64,000 nt of DNA from Bryobacterales bacterium KBS 96 (GCA_000381625.1 KB906767.1:1590629-1654628); one strand, 5' to 3'; positions 33,357 through 42,272 are shown, counted from the stretch's first letter. Notes: generated from the letters alone by a model not told the origin. Numbers and translations are program-made.

Positions 33357-34865
33357 CTACTGAACAAGAGCAACCTGGCGGACGAGGCGCGTGACGGAAC
33401 TCAGATTCATGTTGATATTACCGTTCCCGCCTAAAGACAACGTATTCACGATAATTTCACCGGTGAGTGTAGTGTTGCTGCCGCCGCCTCCGCCAAGCGT
33501 CAGTGCCTGATATGTCGATGAAGTGATACCGGAACGGCGGTTGATGTAAATGGTTCCTGTTAAGGACAGAGTGCCACCTCCCCAAACCTGGTGCCCGGGA
33601 TTTCCACCCGGCAATCCCGTATGACTTCCTCCCGCAGATGTAGGGTCCTCGTAAAAGAGAATGCCAGCCCAAATCGAGTCATCCGGAGGACCGTGAAGTA
33701 CGATGCCCGGGCTGGATGCCCCGGCATTTGCGGTGAAGTTGAAAATATCGTTGTTGCCTGTGCCCGAATTGAATACAACCATCCCGGCAGTTCCTATTTC
33801 AGGGTGCTGCGGGTCGGCCGCCACGCCGGTGGCCATCGTGGCCGTACTGTTGGAGTTCATGTTGAACCCGCCGGAACTGATGTAGTACAGGCCAGGTGCG
33901 AATAGTGCATTCTGATTCTGAACCGTGATGCCACTCGGGTACAGTCCTGGACCATACATAGTGCAACCCGCTGCGGCAGCGCATCCGTTCACGCCGAACG
34001 CTTTAGTCTGTGTAGGTGGATTTGAGATTAACCCGGTTGTCGTGGGAACCGGCACTCCAGCCAACGGATCAGTAATCCCCGACGCGGGCTGCTGATACTT
34101 TCCTACACCGAAGTTGAATCCAAAGCAGGGGCTCGGCGGTCCGCCAGAATTCCCAAAATTTGCGCCGGTTCCCTTGGGGCCGGCTTTCGAGAGATCAACA
34201 AAGGCATTACCGCAGGAAGTGGTGTCGATAGCGCCAGCGTTGCTCGAATTGACCTGAATGCTTTTGGGAGGCCCTCCTGTGATGACGATTGTGGGATTTC
34301 CGTTGAACGAGAGAGTACCGCCCTTTGTCGGAAGCCCGGTATGAGTGACGATAATCGGAATAGCGGACGGTATTTCCACGATCGCCGCCGTTCCGCGGGC
34401 TGTGATGGTCGCGGTAGACGGTCCGAGGAAACGGATCAGAGTTGTGGCTACCTGCCGTTGCACAGTGACTCGGATGATGTTTACGGGATCTGTCGCAGAG
34501 AGGCTACTTGTTGAAATACCGACCGTTGCGGCATCCGGGAAGTCCACGCTCACGGTGTCGGATGCCGTCCCGAAACCGTTGATGCTCTGCGCGTATTGGC
34601 AGGGTGTCGCCGTGTCGCCCGTACCGCAGGTGAAAGCGGTTCCAGCGGTGTGCGATCCCATACCGGCAGTTCCGTCGAAAAGACTGAGAATGCCTGCCTG
34701 CGCCGCGGCGTCGGCCGCTGATTGCGCCATTTGCCGCTGCGCGTACAGGTGCGATCCGTCGATGGCGAGGCCCACCGCACCAAGAAGAAAGATGCTCATC
34801 GCCGCTACAACCAGCACGGTGGCTTGGCCGGATTCATATTCTCGCTTGCCAATGGGTATTGTCAA
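33357..34865 (-). CDS. tadG: TadG-like pilus assembly protein
   Basis: 502 residues. The N-terminal Tad helix is SGQATVLVVAAMSIFLLGAV then LAIDGSHLYAQRQMAQSAAD, ending AAAQAG, typical of TadG/'putative Flp pilus-assembly TadE/G-like' proteins. The remaining 400 residues form a secreted, Gly/Asn/Thr-rich beta region (NPTIVITGGPPKSIQVNSSN; GGGGSNTTLTGEIIVNTLSL) with few charged residues, probably extracellular and possibly adhesive. The conserved Glu five residues after the leader Gly, found in pseudopilins, is not present here. It overlaps tadE by ATGA. Confidence 0.85.
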   Translation of the reverse strand: MTIPIGKREYESGQATVLVVAAMSIFLLGAVGLAIDGSHLYAQRQMAQSAADAAAQAGILSLFDGTAGMGSHTAGTAFTCGTGDTATPCQYAQSINGFGTASDTVSVDFPDAATVGISTSSLSATDPVNIIRVTVQRQVATTLIRFLGPSTATITARGTAAIVEIPSAIPIIVTHTGLPTKGGTLSFNGNPTIVITGGPPKSIQVNSSNAGAIDTTSCGNAFVDLSKAGPKGTGANFGNSGGPPSPCFGFNFGVGKYQQPASGITDPLAGVPVPTTTGLISNPPTQTKAFGVNGCAAAAGCTMYGPGLYPSGITVQNQNALFAPGLYYISSGGFNMNSNSTATMATGVAADPQHPEIGTAGMVVFNSGTGNNDIFNFTANAGASSPGIVLHGPPDDSIWAGILFYEDPTSAGGSHTGLPGGNPGHQVWGGGTLSLTGTIYINRRSGITSSTYQALTLGGGGGSNTTLTGEIIVNTLSLGGNGNINMNLSSVTRLVRQVALVQ

Positions 34866-35281
34866 AACGTGATCACTCCTTGGCTCGTGCTGCCGAGATT
34901 AATGGCGGGCCATGGAAAATAGCTAATGAGCGGGTCATACGGATAGCTCGCCGTGACCGTTACCTTGCATCCCGGGTTGTTGCACGCAGGATAGTTAATT
35001 GTTATCGTGGCGCGTGTCGGGTCCACGGGCGACGTGCCCAAAAAGTTCTTCACGACCGTTTTGATCTGATCCGTTGTCGCCAAATTGTCCGAGCCATGCA
35101 CGATCGCATAGCGAACGCCGGTGCGCGCCGCGTTCGCGACAGCGGTATACACCAGAACCATCCGACCGATCTCAATCACGCCGAAGAGAAGCATGACCAG
35201 CAGGAAGGCAACGATGCCGAACTCGACAAGGCTTTGGCCCTCGTCGCCCGATACTCGCCGTTTTGCCGAAACCAGTGTCAA
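34862..35281 (-). CDS. tadE: TadE pseudopilin
   Basis: 139 residues. A 15-residue basic leader ends at Gly15, and the sequence GQSLVEFGIVAFLLVMLLFG then VIEIGRMVLVYTAVANAARTG is the classic TadE segment, with Glu20 at position +5 of the predicted mature protein. The prepilin peptidase encoded at 41455-41976 is expected to cut between G15 and Q16. The C-terminal half is periplasmic. It is coupled by 4-base overlaps to both the upstream PilZ-TadE gene and the downstream tadG. Confidence 0.93.
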   Translation of the reverse strand: MTLVSAKRRVSGDEGQSLVEFGIVAFLLVMLLFGVIEIGRMVLVYTAVANAARTGVRYAIVHGSDNLATTDQIKTVVKNFLGTSPVDPTRATITINYPACNNPGCKVTVTASYPYDPLISYFPWPAINLGSTSQGVITF

Positions 35282-36186
35282 TTCAATACCCTCATCACCA
35301 CGCGGCGATGAATATGCGTGGGCAGACTCGGCAGGTCGGTAATTCCCAGAGCGGGAAATTGGAAGTGAGGAAAAAAAGACGTGAATTGATAGTTGACGTC
35401 TACAGCGACCAGTCCATATTGCGGTGCTTCCGGGTCGGCAGGAACCGAGGCAATCGTAAACGAACAGGTTCCCGTCACGGCGCTTGCCGTCGCATTCGTG
35501 TTGACACAGACGGAAACACCCGCCGGCAGCGAGGACGTGTCGGTTGTGATCAGTGTCTGGACGTCGGCGCTGCTGGGCGTGAGCGGACCTCCGACCGACG
35601 CCCCGCCTAAAATGGCATATTGCGCGCCCGCTCGCGCCGCATTGGCAACCGTGATCCAGCCGTACAGGAATCCGCCGAAATTGACCGTAATCAAAACCAG
35701 CAGGAACAGAAACGGAACCATCAACGCGAATTCAACCAGGGCCTGTCCTTCGGTGTCCTTTCCCGATATGGCGTTCCCATTCGCTCCCTTCAAGACGCTC
35801 CGCAGAAACTTCTCTAGAGATTTGCGCTCGGCCGCTTTGCCGAATACAAATCGAACGCCTACACCGTCAACCGCGCGGCGGGCAACCTTGCACGATACGT
35901 ATACGGAATCAGATGCATCCGCGGGGCCTTGCTGGCCGGACGGGCGCTGCAGCACAACGCTCACAATCGTTCCCGGATAAAATTCTTCTGAATTCGGCGT
36001 ACAGAGAAACGCGCCGCTCACGCTAATATCTTTCACGTCGCGCGCAACCGGCGCTCCGCCGTCCCAATAATAGGACGATAGACCGGGCTGCCGATGGCGC
36101 CGCGCGCGCTTGACGCGATCCGGTCCGGCTTGCAGCCATTTGAGAAATCCCATACCATGCCCTGTCAGCTCATCATGAGACGCCAT
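35278..36186 (-). CDS. PilZ-TadE fusion protein
   Basis: 302 residues from ATG 36186. An ATG at 36153 with AGGG six bases upstream is a good alternative and removes 11 residues. Residues about 30-130 look like a PilZ domain: the D53-x-S55-x-x-G58 motif in ARDVKDISVSGAFL, then FYPGTIVSVVLQRPSG and DGVGVRFVFGK. The arginine-rich RVKRARRHRQ precedes it but does not give the exact RxxxR spacing. From residue 146, EGQALVEFALMVPFLFLLVL then VANAARAGAQYAI is a complete TadE pseudopilin with Glu at +5 after Gly147. Peptidase cleavage would separate the cytoplasmic PilZ part. It overlaps the DUF192 gene upstream by 14 bases and tadE downstream by 4. Confidence 0.85.
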   Translation of the reverse strand: MASHDELTGHGMGFLKWLQAGPDRVKRARRHRQPGLSSYYWDGGAPVARDVKDISVSGAFLCTPNSEEFYPGTIVSVVLQRPSGQQGPADASDSVYVSCKVARRAVDGVGVRFVFGKAAERKSLEKFLRSVLKGANGNAISGKDTEGQALVEFALMVPFLFLLVLITVNFGGFLYGWITVANAARAGAQYAILGGASVGGPLTPSSADVQTLITTDTSSLPAGVSVCVNTNATASAVTGTCSFTIASVPADPEAPQYGLVAVDVNYQFTSFFPHFQFPALGITDLPSLPTHIHRRVVMRVLN

Positions 36187-36592
36187 TCACAGTCACCTTC
36201 GCTTGTTTGCTTTTCAGGTGCTCTTCCAGCTCCTCAGGCGAGCAAATCAACAATTCGTCGCCTATCTGCGTCTGAGACGAGTAAATCGTCCGGGTCGCCA
36301 GTTCCAGAACGCTCCGGCAACTCGGCCGGATGGGGCCAATGCGAAAGCTGCCCATGGATTCCACCGTGTGGATGACCTTGCAGTTTTCGTCCAAATAAAT
36401 CAGATCGACTGAAAACAGAACGCCGATCGTATGAACGCCTTGCGACGGCACAACCCATATCCCTTCGTCGGTTTTCAAACGAATTCTGCCAGCCAGCCCT
36501 CTGAGGCGCGCGAAATGGGTGTCCGCGGCCGTTACGCTCAGGCTCAAAAATGATTCGCGCGTTTTGTTAAATACACAGTACCGGCTTGGCAT
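36173..36592 (-). CDS. DUF192 protein (copy 2, upstream of the PilZ-TadE gene)
   Basis: 139 residues. GIWVVPSQGVHTIGVLFSVD then LIYLDENCKVIHTVESM is the DUF192 core, and RSVLELATRTIYSSQTQIGD the C-terminal strand pair. It is paralogous to 28488-28967. There is no signal peptide. Its stop overlaps the start of the PilZ-TadE gene, so it is the first gene of the unit DUF192 - PilZ-TadE - tadE - tadG. Function is unknown; repeated association with Tad genes suggests a role in the pilus or its signalling. Confidence 0.8.
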   Translation of the reverse strand: MPSRYCVFNKTRESFLSLSVTAADTHFARLRGLAGRIRLKTDEGIWVVPSQGVHTIGVLFSVDLIYLDENCKVIHTVESMGSFRIGPIRPSCRSVLELATRTIYSSQTQIGDELLICSPEELEEHLKSKQAKVTVNGVS

Positions 36593-36683
36593 ATAGTCAA
36601 TGTCTGGCGACCAAGATGTTCTGGCCGCTAAATCCTGTCCGACGACTCTCCTCGAAAGTTCGATAACGCGAATTCTCCTTCCC

Positions 36684-36830
36684 GGACTCCGCTCCCCGCG
36701 GTCGCGGTTCGGTACCGGACGATGTCCGCTCCGTTGAAGACGTCCGCTCCCTTACGGTCGCGGTTCGGTGCTGGCAACCGGACTCAATACAACATCCGCT
36801 CCCTTGCGGTCGCGGCTCGGTATGAAGGGA
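36684..36830. repeat. Three tandem family A repeats
   Basis: Three copies of CGGTCGCGGTTCGGT or CGGTCGCGGCTCGGT, each preceded by TCCGCTCC, fill most of the 287-base gap between the 31-residue membrane protein gene and the DUF192 gene. Nothing else is recognised in this gap. Confidence 0.8.
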
Positions 36831-36879
36831 GGCATCGCGACAGCCCGGGATGCCCCCTCGAATCATCATTCCGCCTCTG

Positions 36880-36975
36880 TTAACGAACGCGCGTTCTACG
36901 GCGTTGAATCAAAAAAAGCAGCACAATCACAAACAGCACGCCCGCTATGATGCGGATTAAAGTTGTCGTATCCAT
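36880..36975 (-). CDS. 31-residue single-span membrane protein
   Basis: The frame reads MDTTTLIRIIAGVLFVIVLL then FLIQRRRTRVR. It has an N-terminal polar cap, a 17-residue hydrophobic helix and a strongly basic C terminus, so the positive-inside rule puts the tail in the cytoplasm. The ATG at 36975 is preceded by AAAGGAGAAAAGGACA, a strong ribosome-binding region, and lies 18 bases after the tadC stop. It is therefore very likely translated as the last gene of the tadV-cpaE-cpaF-tadB-tadC operon. No family name is known to me. Confidence 0.72.
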   Translation of the reverse strand: MDTTTLIRIIAGVLFVIVLLFLIQRRRTRVR

Positions 36976-36993
36976 GAATTGTCCTTTTCTCCT

Positions 36994-37905
36994 TTAACTG
37001 AAATACTTCTTCATCGATTCCTGCATCACGATAATGGCCGGTCCCAACACTACGATGAACAAAGATGGAAAGATGAACAGAACCAGCGGGAAGACCAATT
37101 TGACGGGCATCTTCGCCGCTATTTCCTCCACCCGCTGCCGCCTTTGCACGCGCAGCGTGTCCGCTTGTACACGCAGGTTCTTGGCCACACTCGTTCCAAA
37201 CTGATCCGCCTGGTTAATCGACGAAACCAAGGCTCGGATGACGTCGATGTCGACGCGCTCCGTCAGATTTTTCCATGCCTCCGTCCGGGGCCGGCCGGCT
37301 CGCTGCTCCAACGTGACAAGCGAAAGCTCGTCGCTCAATTCCGGCTGGCTCCGGAGCAATTCATTGACGCTGCGCATCATGGCCTGATCGAGGCTAAGGC
37401 CTGCTTCAATGCAAACGACCATGAGATCCAAAAAGTCCGGCAATCCTAAACGAATCTTCATATGGCGCGCGGCGATCCGCCGCCCCAGCCAGAAATCCGG
37501 CGCCAAAAATCCTAAGCCCAAGGAGAGCGCATACACAAAAAATGCGTTGCCGTTAGCGAGACCCGTGACGGTCACGAGCATGCATAGCGCAAGCGGAATC
37601 AGCACTTTCGCGCCATAAAAGATCCGCACGGCTCCCTCTTCGCGGTAGCCGGCGCGAATCAGCCGGTGTTGAACAACTGAAACTTCGGCCTGACTTTTGG
37701 GGAGTACTTTGTCGAATGGCTTAACAAACGATTTGAGCGAATCGCCCGCCCGATCCACAGTCAGGTAATCGGTCAATTTGCGCTCGGAACCCGGCGAAAC
37801 GACGTTTGAGAGCCGCTGCAATACCTGGGACCGGTAAAAGAGCAGCAGGCCGACGCTGCCCACCAGCAGGAAGATAGCGAAAAAACTAAAAATTATAAAT
37901 TCCAT
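36994..37905 (-). CDS. tadC: Tad inner-membrane platform protein TadC
   Basis: 303 residues from ATG 37905; the longer frame from 38166 runs back inside tadB and was rejected. This is the type II secretion F-domain family. It has an N-terminal membrane helix (FIIFSFFAIFLLVGSVGLLL), a second hydrophobic block (ALCMLVTVTGLANGNAFFVY), and the cytoplasmic domain with LPDFLDLMVVCIEAGLSLDQ and INQADQFGTSVAKNLRVQAD. The C-terminal helices are KLVFPLVLFIFPSLFIVVLG. It pairs with TadB as the membrane platform for the CpaF ATPase. Confidence 0.92.
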   Translation of the reverse strand: MEFIIFSFFAIFLLVGSVGLLLFYRSQVLQRLSNVVSPGSERKLTDYLTVDRAGDSLKSFVKPFDKVLPKSQAEVSVVQHRLIRAGYREEGAVRIFYGAKVLIPLALCMLVTVTGLANGNAFFVYALSLGLGFLAPDFWLGRRIAARHMKIRLGLPDFLDLMVVCIEAGLSLDQAMMRSVNELLRSQPELSDELSLVTLEQRAGRPRTEAWKNLTERVDIDVIRALVSSINQADQFGTSVAKNLRVQADTLRVQRRQRVEEIAAKMPVKLVFPLVLFIFPSLFIVVLGPAIIVMQESMKKYFS

Positions 37906-37913
37906 GGCGTGGC

Positions 37914-38876
37914 TCAGACCTTTACCCGCACAATTTTGCGAATGATCAGCCCCCCCACCACCATCAGCCCAAGGCCTGTATAGAGCATCTTTAGGCCGAG
38001 CGGCCGCGTCCACAGCAGGCTCATCGTGTCTGGTTTCACCAGGTAAAGCATGAATCCAAGGCCGACAGGCATCGCCGAAAGAACCATGCCAGTGAGGCGA
38101 CCCTGCGCCGTTTTGCTGCGAATCTCCCGCTTGAGCTGAAAGCGCTCCCGGACGATATGCGAGCACCGGTCCAACACTTCCGCCAGGTTGCCGCCCGTTT
38201 CTTTCTGTATCAGGATGGCAGTGATCATCATCTGCACGTCCTGTATTGGCACGCGATGCGCCAGATTCTCCATTGCCGTTCGCAGTTCCAGTCCGTAATT
38301 CTGCTCGTCGAAGCAGATGCGGAACTCGCGGCCGATTGGATCCGGAATCTCCTTGGCGACCAGCCCGAGCGCGGAGATGAGGCTATGCCCGCTGCGCAAC
38401 GCGCTGACGATCAAATCGAGGGCCGCCGGCAATCCCTTTTCAAAGTCATCGAAGCGCTTGCTTCTCTTAAGGCGCACATAGCCCAAAGGCGCAGTGGCGC
38501 AGAACAGGCCGAAGATCAGGCTAATGACACCAGCGCCGGTTTTCAAATACACCAGCCAAGCGGGAACCAGCCAGCAAAGCACGCTGAGCAACACCAGGCG
38601 GCCCGGCGTCCAGTTTAGATTGGCCTGGGCAAGCAGATCACGCAGCTTGGGCGCTATCTCAAGACTCGCCAGAAGCCGGTTGAGAAGGGGAATGGTGCTC
38701 AGCACTTCCTGCTTCCTGACGCTGACCTCCTCGTCGGACTTGTGCGCTTTCAGCAGCACCGAGTCCAGGCGGGCCGACACCTGTTTCTTCGCTTGCGAGC
38801 CGCCGCTGCCGACGATGGAGAGCAGGATCGCGAGCAGCACAAATACGGCGATGAACACCACTACGGCAACTAGCAA
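37914..38876 (-). CDS. tadB: Tad inner-membrane platform protein TadB
   Basis: 320 residues. It begins with a membrane helix (VVVFIAVFVLLAILLSIV). The T2SSF domain contains FEKGLPAALDLIVSALRSGH then SLISALGLVAKEIPDPIG and QKETGGNLAEVLDRCSHIVR. The central helices are LVLLSVLCWLVPAWLVYLK and VISLIFGLFCATAPLGYV, and the C-terminal helices around GLGFMLYLVKPDTM. It lies between cpaF (26 bases downstream of its stop) and tadC (8 bases upstream). Confidence 0.92.
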   Translation of the reverse strand: MLVAVVVFIAVFVLLAILLSIVGSGGSQAKKQVSARLDSVLLKAHKSDEEVSVRKQEVLSTIPLLNRLLASLEIAPKLRDLLAQANLNWTPGRLVLLSVLCWLVPAWLVYLKTGAGVISLIFGLFCATAPLGYVRLKRSKRFDDFEKGLPAALDLIVSALRSGHSLISALGLVAKEIPDPIGREFRICFDEQNYGLELRTAMENLAHRVPIQDVQMMITAILIQKETGGNLAEVLDRCSHIVRERFQLKREIRSKTAQGRLTGMVLSAMPVGLGFMLYLVKPDTMSLLWTRPLGLKMLYTGLGLMVVGGLIIRKIVRVKV

Positions 38877-38902
38877 AATAGGCTCCTTTCTTTCAGCAAT
38901 TC

Positions 38903-40183
38903 TCAGGCAACTTCCATGGACGTTTCAAACAGTTCGGCCGCCAGCGTAACGCCCGCCACGCGCAGCCGCTCCAGAAACTTGGGACGGATGCCGCTCGGCT
39001 TAAACGTGCCAAGCACTTTCCCATTCGGCCCGATGCCTTTTCTCACAAACGTAAATATTTCCTGCATGCTAATCACGTTTTCATCCATGCCAGTAATCTC
39101 AGCGATGCTCATCACCCTGCGGGAGCCGTCGCTCATGCGCGAACACTGCACCACAATCGAAATGGCCGAGGCAATCTGTTGGCGGACGGTTTTCTCCGGA
39201 AGGTTCATGTTGCCCATCGCCACCATCGATTCCAGGCGGGAGAGCGCGTCTCGCGGCGTGTTGGCGTGAATGGTGGTCATGGAGCCTTCGTGACCGGTAT
39301 TCATGGCCTGCAGCATGTCGAAGGCCTCTTCTCCACGAACCTCACCGATGATGATGCGGTCCGGCCGCATACGAAGGCTGTTGACCAGCAGTTGGCGCTG
39401 CCTGACCGCTCCCTGTCCTTCCACGTTGGGAGGGCGGGTCTCCAACCGGATGAGGTTCCCCTGGGCAAGTTGCAATTCCGCCGCGTCTTCGATGGTGATC
39501 ACGCGTTCCGACTGCGGTATGTACTGCGACAGCATATTCAGGAAGGTAGTCTTGCCGGCGCCCGTGCCGCCGGAGATCAGAACACTGATGCGCGCACGCA
39601 CGGCCGCGGCCAATACGTGCATCATCTCCGGCGAAACACTCTTCAGCTCCACGAGGGCGTCGACCGAAAGCGGGCCAGTGCCGAAGCGGCGTATCGAAAC
39701 AGCAGGGCCATCCAGCGCCAACGGGGGAATGATGGCATTGACGCGCGAACCGTCCGGAAGGCGGGCATCGACCATCGGAGACGATTCATCGATCCTTCGG
39801 CCGACTTTCGACACAATGCGATCGATGATCTGCATTACGTGCCGGTCGTCCCGGAACACGATGTCGGTTTTTTCCAGCTTGCCGCCGCGCTCGATGTAGA
39901 CGACGTCTTTGCTGTTCACCAGAATGTCAGACACTCTGGGATCGCGGAGCAGTCCTTCCAACGGGCCAAGCCCAAATACTTCGTCGAGCAGATCGGATTG
40001 AATTTTTTCCTTTTCCGGCGCGCTCAAGGGCATTTTGTGATCGGCGATAATTTCGAGGATCAGGCCGGAAACGGCCTCTCTGGCTTTGGCATGCTGCACG
40101 GTTGACAACCGCTCGAGGTCCAGTTTCGAGATCAGCGTCCCGAGCACATCGGCCTTGAGTTTTTCGAGGTTCAGTTTTTCCAT
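38903..40183 (-). CDS. cpaF: Tad secretion ATPase CpaF/TadA
   Basis: 426 residues. Walker A is GGTGAGKT at residues 205-212, the Asp box is [14 protein letters not shown], the Walker B region is [20 protein letters not shown], and the His box is [20 protein letters not shown]. The N-terminal alpha/beta domain precedes [20 protein letters not shown]. It is a hexameric ATPase that powers Flp export through TadB/TadC. The ATG at 40183 is 25 bases after the cpaE stop. All catalytic motifs are intact. Confidence 0.96.
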   Translation of the reverse strand: MEKLNLEKLKADVLGTLISKLDLERLSTVQHAKAREAVSGLILEIIADHKMPLSAPEKEKIQSDLLDEVFGLGPLEGLLRDPRVSDILVNSKDVVYIERGGKLEKTDIVFRDDRHVMQIIDRIVSKVGRRIDESSPMVDARLPDGSRVNAIIPPLALDGPAVSIRRFGTGPLSVDALVELKSVSPEMMHVLAAAVRARISVLISGGTGAGKTTFLNMLSQYIPQSERVITIEDAAELQLAQGNLIRLETRPPNVEGQGAVRQRQLLVNSLRMRPDRIIIGEVRGEEAFDMLQAMNTGHEGSMTTIHANTPRDALSRLESMVAMGNMNLPEKTVRQQIASAISIVVQCSRMSDGSRRVMSIAEITGMDENVISMQEIFTFVRKGIGPNGKVLGTFKPSGIRPKFLERLRVAGVTLAAELFETSMEVA

Positions 40184-40208
40184 TGAGCTTTCCTGTCAGG
40201 CGCTTCCA

Positions 40209-41423
40209 TTAGCCGAACAGGCCGAATTTTTTCTTCCGCTCCGGTTTGCCGGTCTGGCCGGAAGCGGCCCACGCCATCTCGCGCATCACGCGCGAAATGG
40301 GAGAAGGCTCCATGGCGATGGGTACGCCGGAATTCTGAGCCTTGCGCGCGGCGGGAAAATCGTTCGGAACTTTCCATTTCGCGGGCTGCGTCAGGGCTTT
40401 CGTAATGGCCGCATCGTCGATCTCGGCCGCTCTTGCTTGAAATCGATTCAAGACGACTTCGAGCTTCCTGGCGCCAGGACCGGTGAAATAGCGCGCAATC
40501 AGACGATTCGCATTGCGCAGATCCGGGACGCCCAATTGCGTCACCAGATACACGGCGGTAGCCGCTTCAAAGAGCGTCTCCGAAAGATCGGCGGGTTTTG
40601 CCCCGGCATCGACAACCACGTAATCGAAACCTTCCCGCGCCACTTGCAGCAAACGGCCCACGGCCTCTTTCGTGGGATGCGGGTTCGAAACGGCATCGGC
40701 CCCCGCGAGAACGGAAAGGCCGGCCTCGTGCTTCGCAAGCATGGCGGACAAGAAATCCGAATCCAGGCGATTCGGGTTCTCCAGCGCATCCGCGGCCGAG
40801 AACTTGGAAGTGACGCCGAGAGAGAGAGCGGCATCGCCCAAGTGCAGATCGAGATCGATCAGCAGGGCCTTTCCCGCCTCTTTCGCGAGCGATAAGGCGA
40901 AATTGGTTGCGAGCGTGGTAACTCCGCAACCGCCCTTGGCGCCAGCGAATACAAATAGTTTTCCGGCGGTTTTCTTCGTCCGGCCCACCTCTTCGCGCCG
41001 GACGGAGGCCCGGACCAGGGCTTCGGCAACGGCGCCGGGCTGTAACGGTTCGCTCAGGAACTCACGGGCGCCGGCGCGCATGCAGCGCACCAGCATTTCG
41101 GAGCTTGCGTGGGCGGCATAAATCATTACCGTCACCGTGGAGTTCGCGGCGCAAACATTTTCCACGACGTCGAGCGCCGCTTCGGCGTCCGGATCGAGGT
41201 CCACCACGATGACGTCGTAATCGGCGCCGGAGATTTGCGCCAGATCGTCCATGCCGGGGTAGGACGCAAGCTCTCCTCCGATATGAGCTTGCGTCCCGGA
41301 GAGCGCCTTCGCAATGGCGCGCCGCCGGTCGTTGTTCGGCACAATCAGGAAAACAGACAAGGCTCCCATGCTGACCGAATCAGTATCGCGAATAAATGTG
41401 GACATCACCATCGAGCTTCCCAT
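40209..41423 (-). CDS. cpaE: CpaE/TadZ-type ParA-like localisation ATPase
   Basis: 404 residues with start ambiguity; ATGs at 41423, 41411, 41405 and 41369 are all in frame with weak ribosome sites. Residues about 20-135 are a receiver-like domain with D75 in YDVIVVDLDPDA. The MinD/ParA-like domain carries the deviant Walker A KGGCGVTT (163-170) in FVFAGAKGGCGVTTLATNFA, followed by KALLIDLDLHLGDAALSLGV and VVVDAGAKPADLSE. It positions the Tad machine at a cell pole in characterised systems. It lies 31 bases downstream of the prepilin peptidase gene. Confidence 0.9.
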   Translation of the reverse strand: MGSSMVMSTFIRDTDSVSMGALSVFLIVPNNDRRRAIAKALSGTQAHIGGELASYPGMDDLAQISGADYDVIVVDLDPDAEAALDVVENVCAANSTVTVMIYAAHASSEMLVRCMRAGAREFLSEPLQPGAVAEALVRASVRREEVGRTKKTAGKLFVFAGAKGGCGVTTLATNFALSLAKEAGKALLIDLDLHLGDAALSLGVTSKFSAADALENPNRLDSDFLSAMLAKHEAGLSVLAGADAVSNPHPTKEAVGRLLQVAREGFDYVVVDAGAKPADLSETLFEAATAVYLVTQLGVPDLRNANRLIARYFTGPGARKLEVVLNRFQARAAEIDDAAITKALTQPAKWKVPNDFPAARKAQNSGVPIAMEPSPISRVMREMAWAASGQTGKPERKKKFGLFG

Positions 41424-41454
41424 TTACTTTTTTTGCATTTCGTTGTGCCGTGCT

Positions 41455-41976
41455 TCACTTTATGACCGCCAGAAAGGACAAGATCGTTCCCACGGCGATG
41501 GCCGGCGCGTAGGGCATTTTCCGGGTGGCGGCGTTTGCCAGCACGAGCGTCGAGTGCGGGCGAAGTCCCCGCTTCCGCATACCGAAAATCAGATCGCCGG
41601 CTCCGTCGAGCGATTGTCGAAGAAATCCGCCGCAAACCGCCCATCCCAAGGCCATGACGCCCCCGGCGAAACCGGTCATCACCAGGGCCAAGCCGAGCTG
41701 CGCCGGTCCGATCCAGGCGCCGACCGCCGCGCAGAGTTTTACATCGCCCATGCCCATGCCGCCGAGGCAGTAGAACGCTCCCATGGCCACAGCGGCCAGC
41801 AGAATTCCCAAAGCGCTTTGCCCCAGTCCGTGCCAGCCCTGGACGATGGTGGATGCCGTGATTCCACCTACCAGAAAGGGGAATACCAGCCAATTCGGAA
41901 TGCGCCGATAGCGCGCATCCCAGACGGCTGCGATGAGGACGGCGACAAGAGTGGGCCACCAGGCGATTGAATGCAT
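41455..41976 (-). CDS. tadV: Prepilin peptidase TadV/CpaA (A24 family)
   Basis: 173 residues from ATG 41976 (a TTG at 41991 is also in frame). The two catalytic aspartates are D20 in VWDARYRRIPNWL and D78 in GMGMGDVKLCAAVG, the GxGD signature of aspartyl prepilin peptidases. Hydrophobic helices cover most of the protein. It lacks the N-terminal methylase domain of PilD, as is usual for Tad enzymes. It should process Flp (45571-45777), TadE and the PilZ-TadE fusion. It is the first gene of the tadV-cpaE-cpaF-tadB-tadC operon, with a sigma-54-like promoter immediately upstream. Confidence 0.92.
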   Translation of the reverse strand: MHSIAWWPTLVAVLIAAVWDARYRRIPNWLVFPFLVGGITASTIVQGWHGLGQSALGILLAAVAMGAFYCLGGMGMGDVKLCAAVGAWIGPAQLGLALVMTGFAGGVMALGWAVCGGFLRQSLDGAGDLIFGMRKRGLRPHSTLVLANAATRKMPYAPAIAVGTILSFLAVIK

Positions 41977-42006
41977 AGCTAACGGGGGCAATCGAAATAC
42001 TTCTTG

Positions 42007-42021
42007 GCAATTTAAGATCCA
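42007..42021 (-). promoter_or_regulatory. Putative sigma-54 promoter of the tadV operon
   Basis: On the minus strand TGGATCTTAAATTGC has the GG and GC elements 10 bases apart and a perfect TTGC. Initiation is predicted near 41995, leaving a leader of about 20 bases before the ATG at 41976. That placement also argues against the TTG start at 41991. Confidence 0.5.
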
Positions 42022-42177
42022 TTACGGAATCTTCGGAAAACTCCCGTAAATTCGGCATGTTCGTGCGATGCAGTTCGCGGTGCTGTCAACGGCTGTAGAC
42101 ACCGGGGGTTTTCCCGTGACGTGCCGTATACACCGGGGCGGTGTAACGAGGTATGCGCCAAGCGCCGAATACGACGT

Positions 42178-42267
42178 GTGGCGCACGATTCATCGCGCCG
42201 GCAGACAGTTCACTGTCCGCTCCGCGGCGACTGAAGTTCGCCGCAGCACGCTGAAAGCGTGCGCCAC
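42178..42267. repeat. Four-armed palindromic repeat, family B (copy 2)
   Basis: Outer stem GTGGCGCA/TGCGCCAC. Arms: GGCGC..GCGCC (loop region with TTCA), GACAG-TTCA-CTGTC, GCGGCGA..TCGCCGC and GCACGC-TGAAA-GCGTGC. Arm sequences differ from copy 1 but pairing is kept. Confidence 0.8.
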
Positions 42268-42272
42268 TCACC

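Noticed and set aside
37906-38166. 87-residue N-terminal extension of TadC
   Set aside because: It lies inside tadB in another frame. The ATG at 37905 starts directly at the first membrane helix, 8 bases after the tadB stop.
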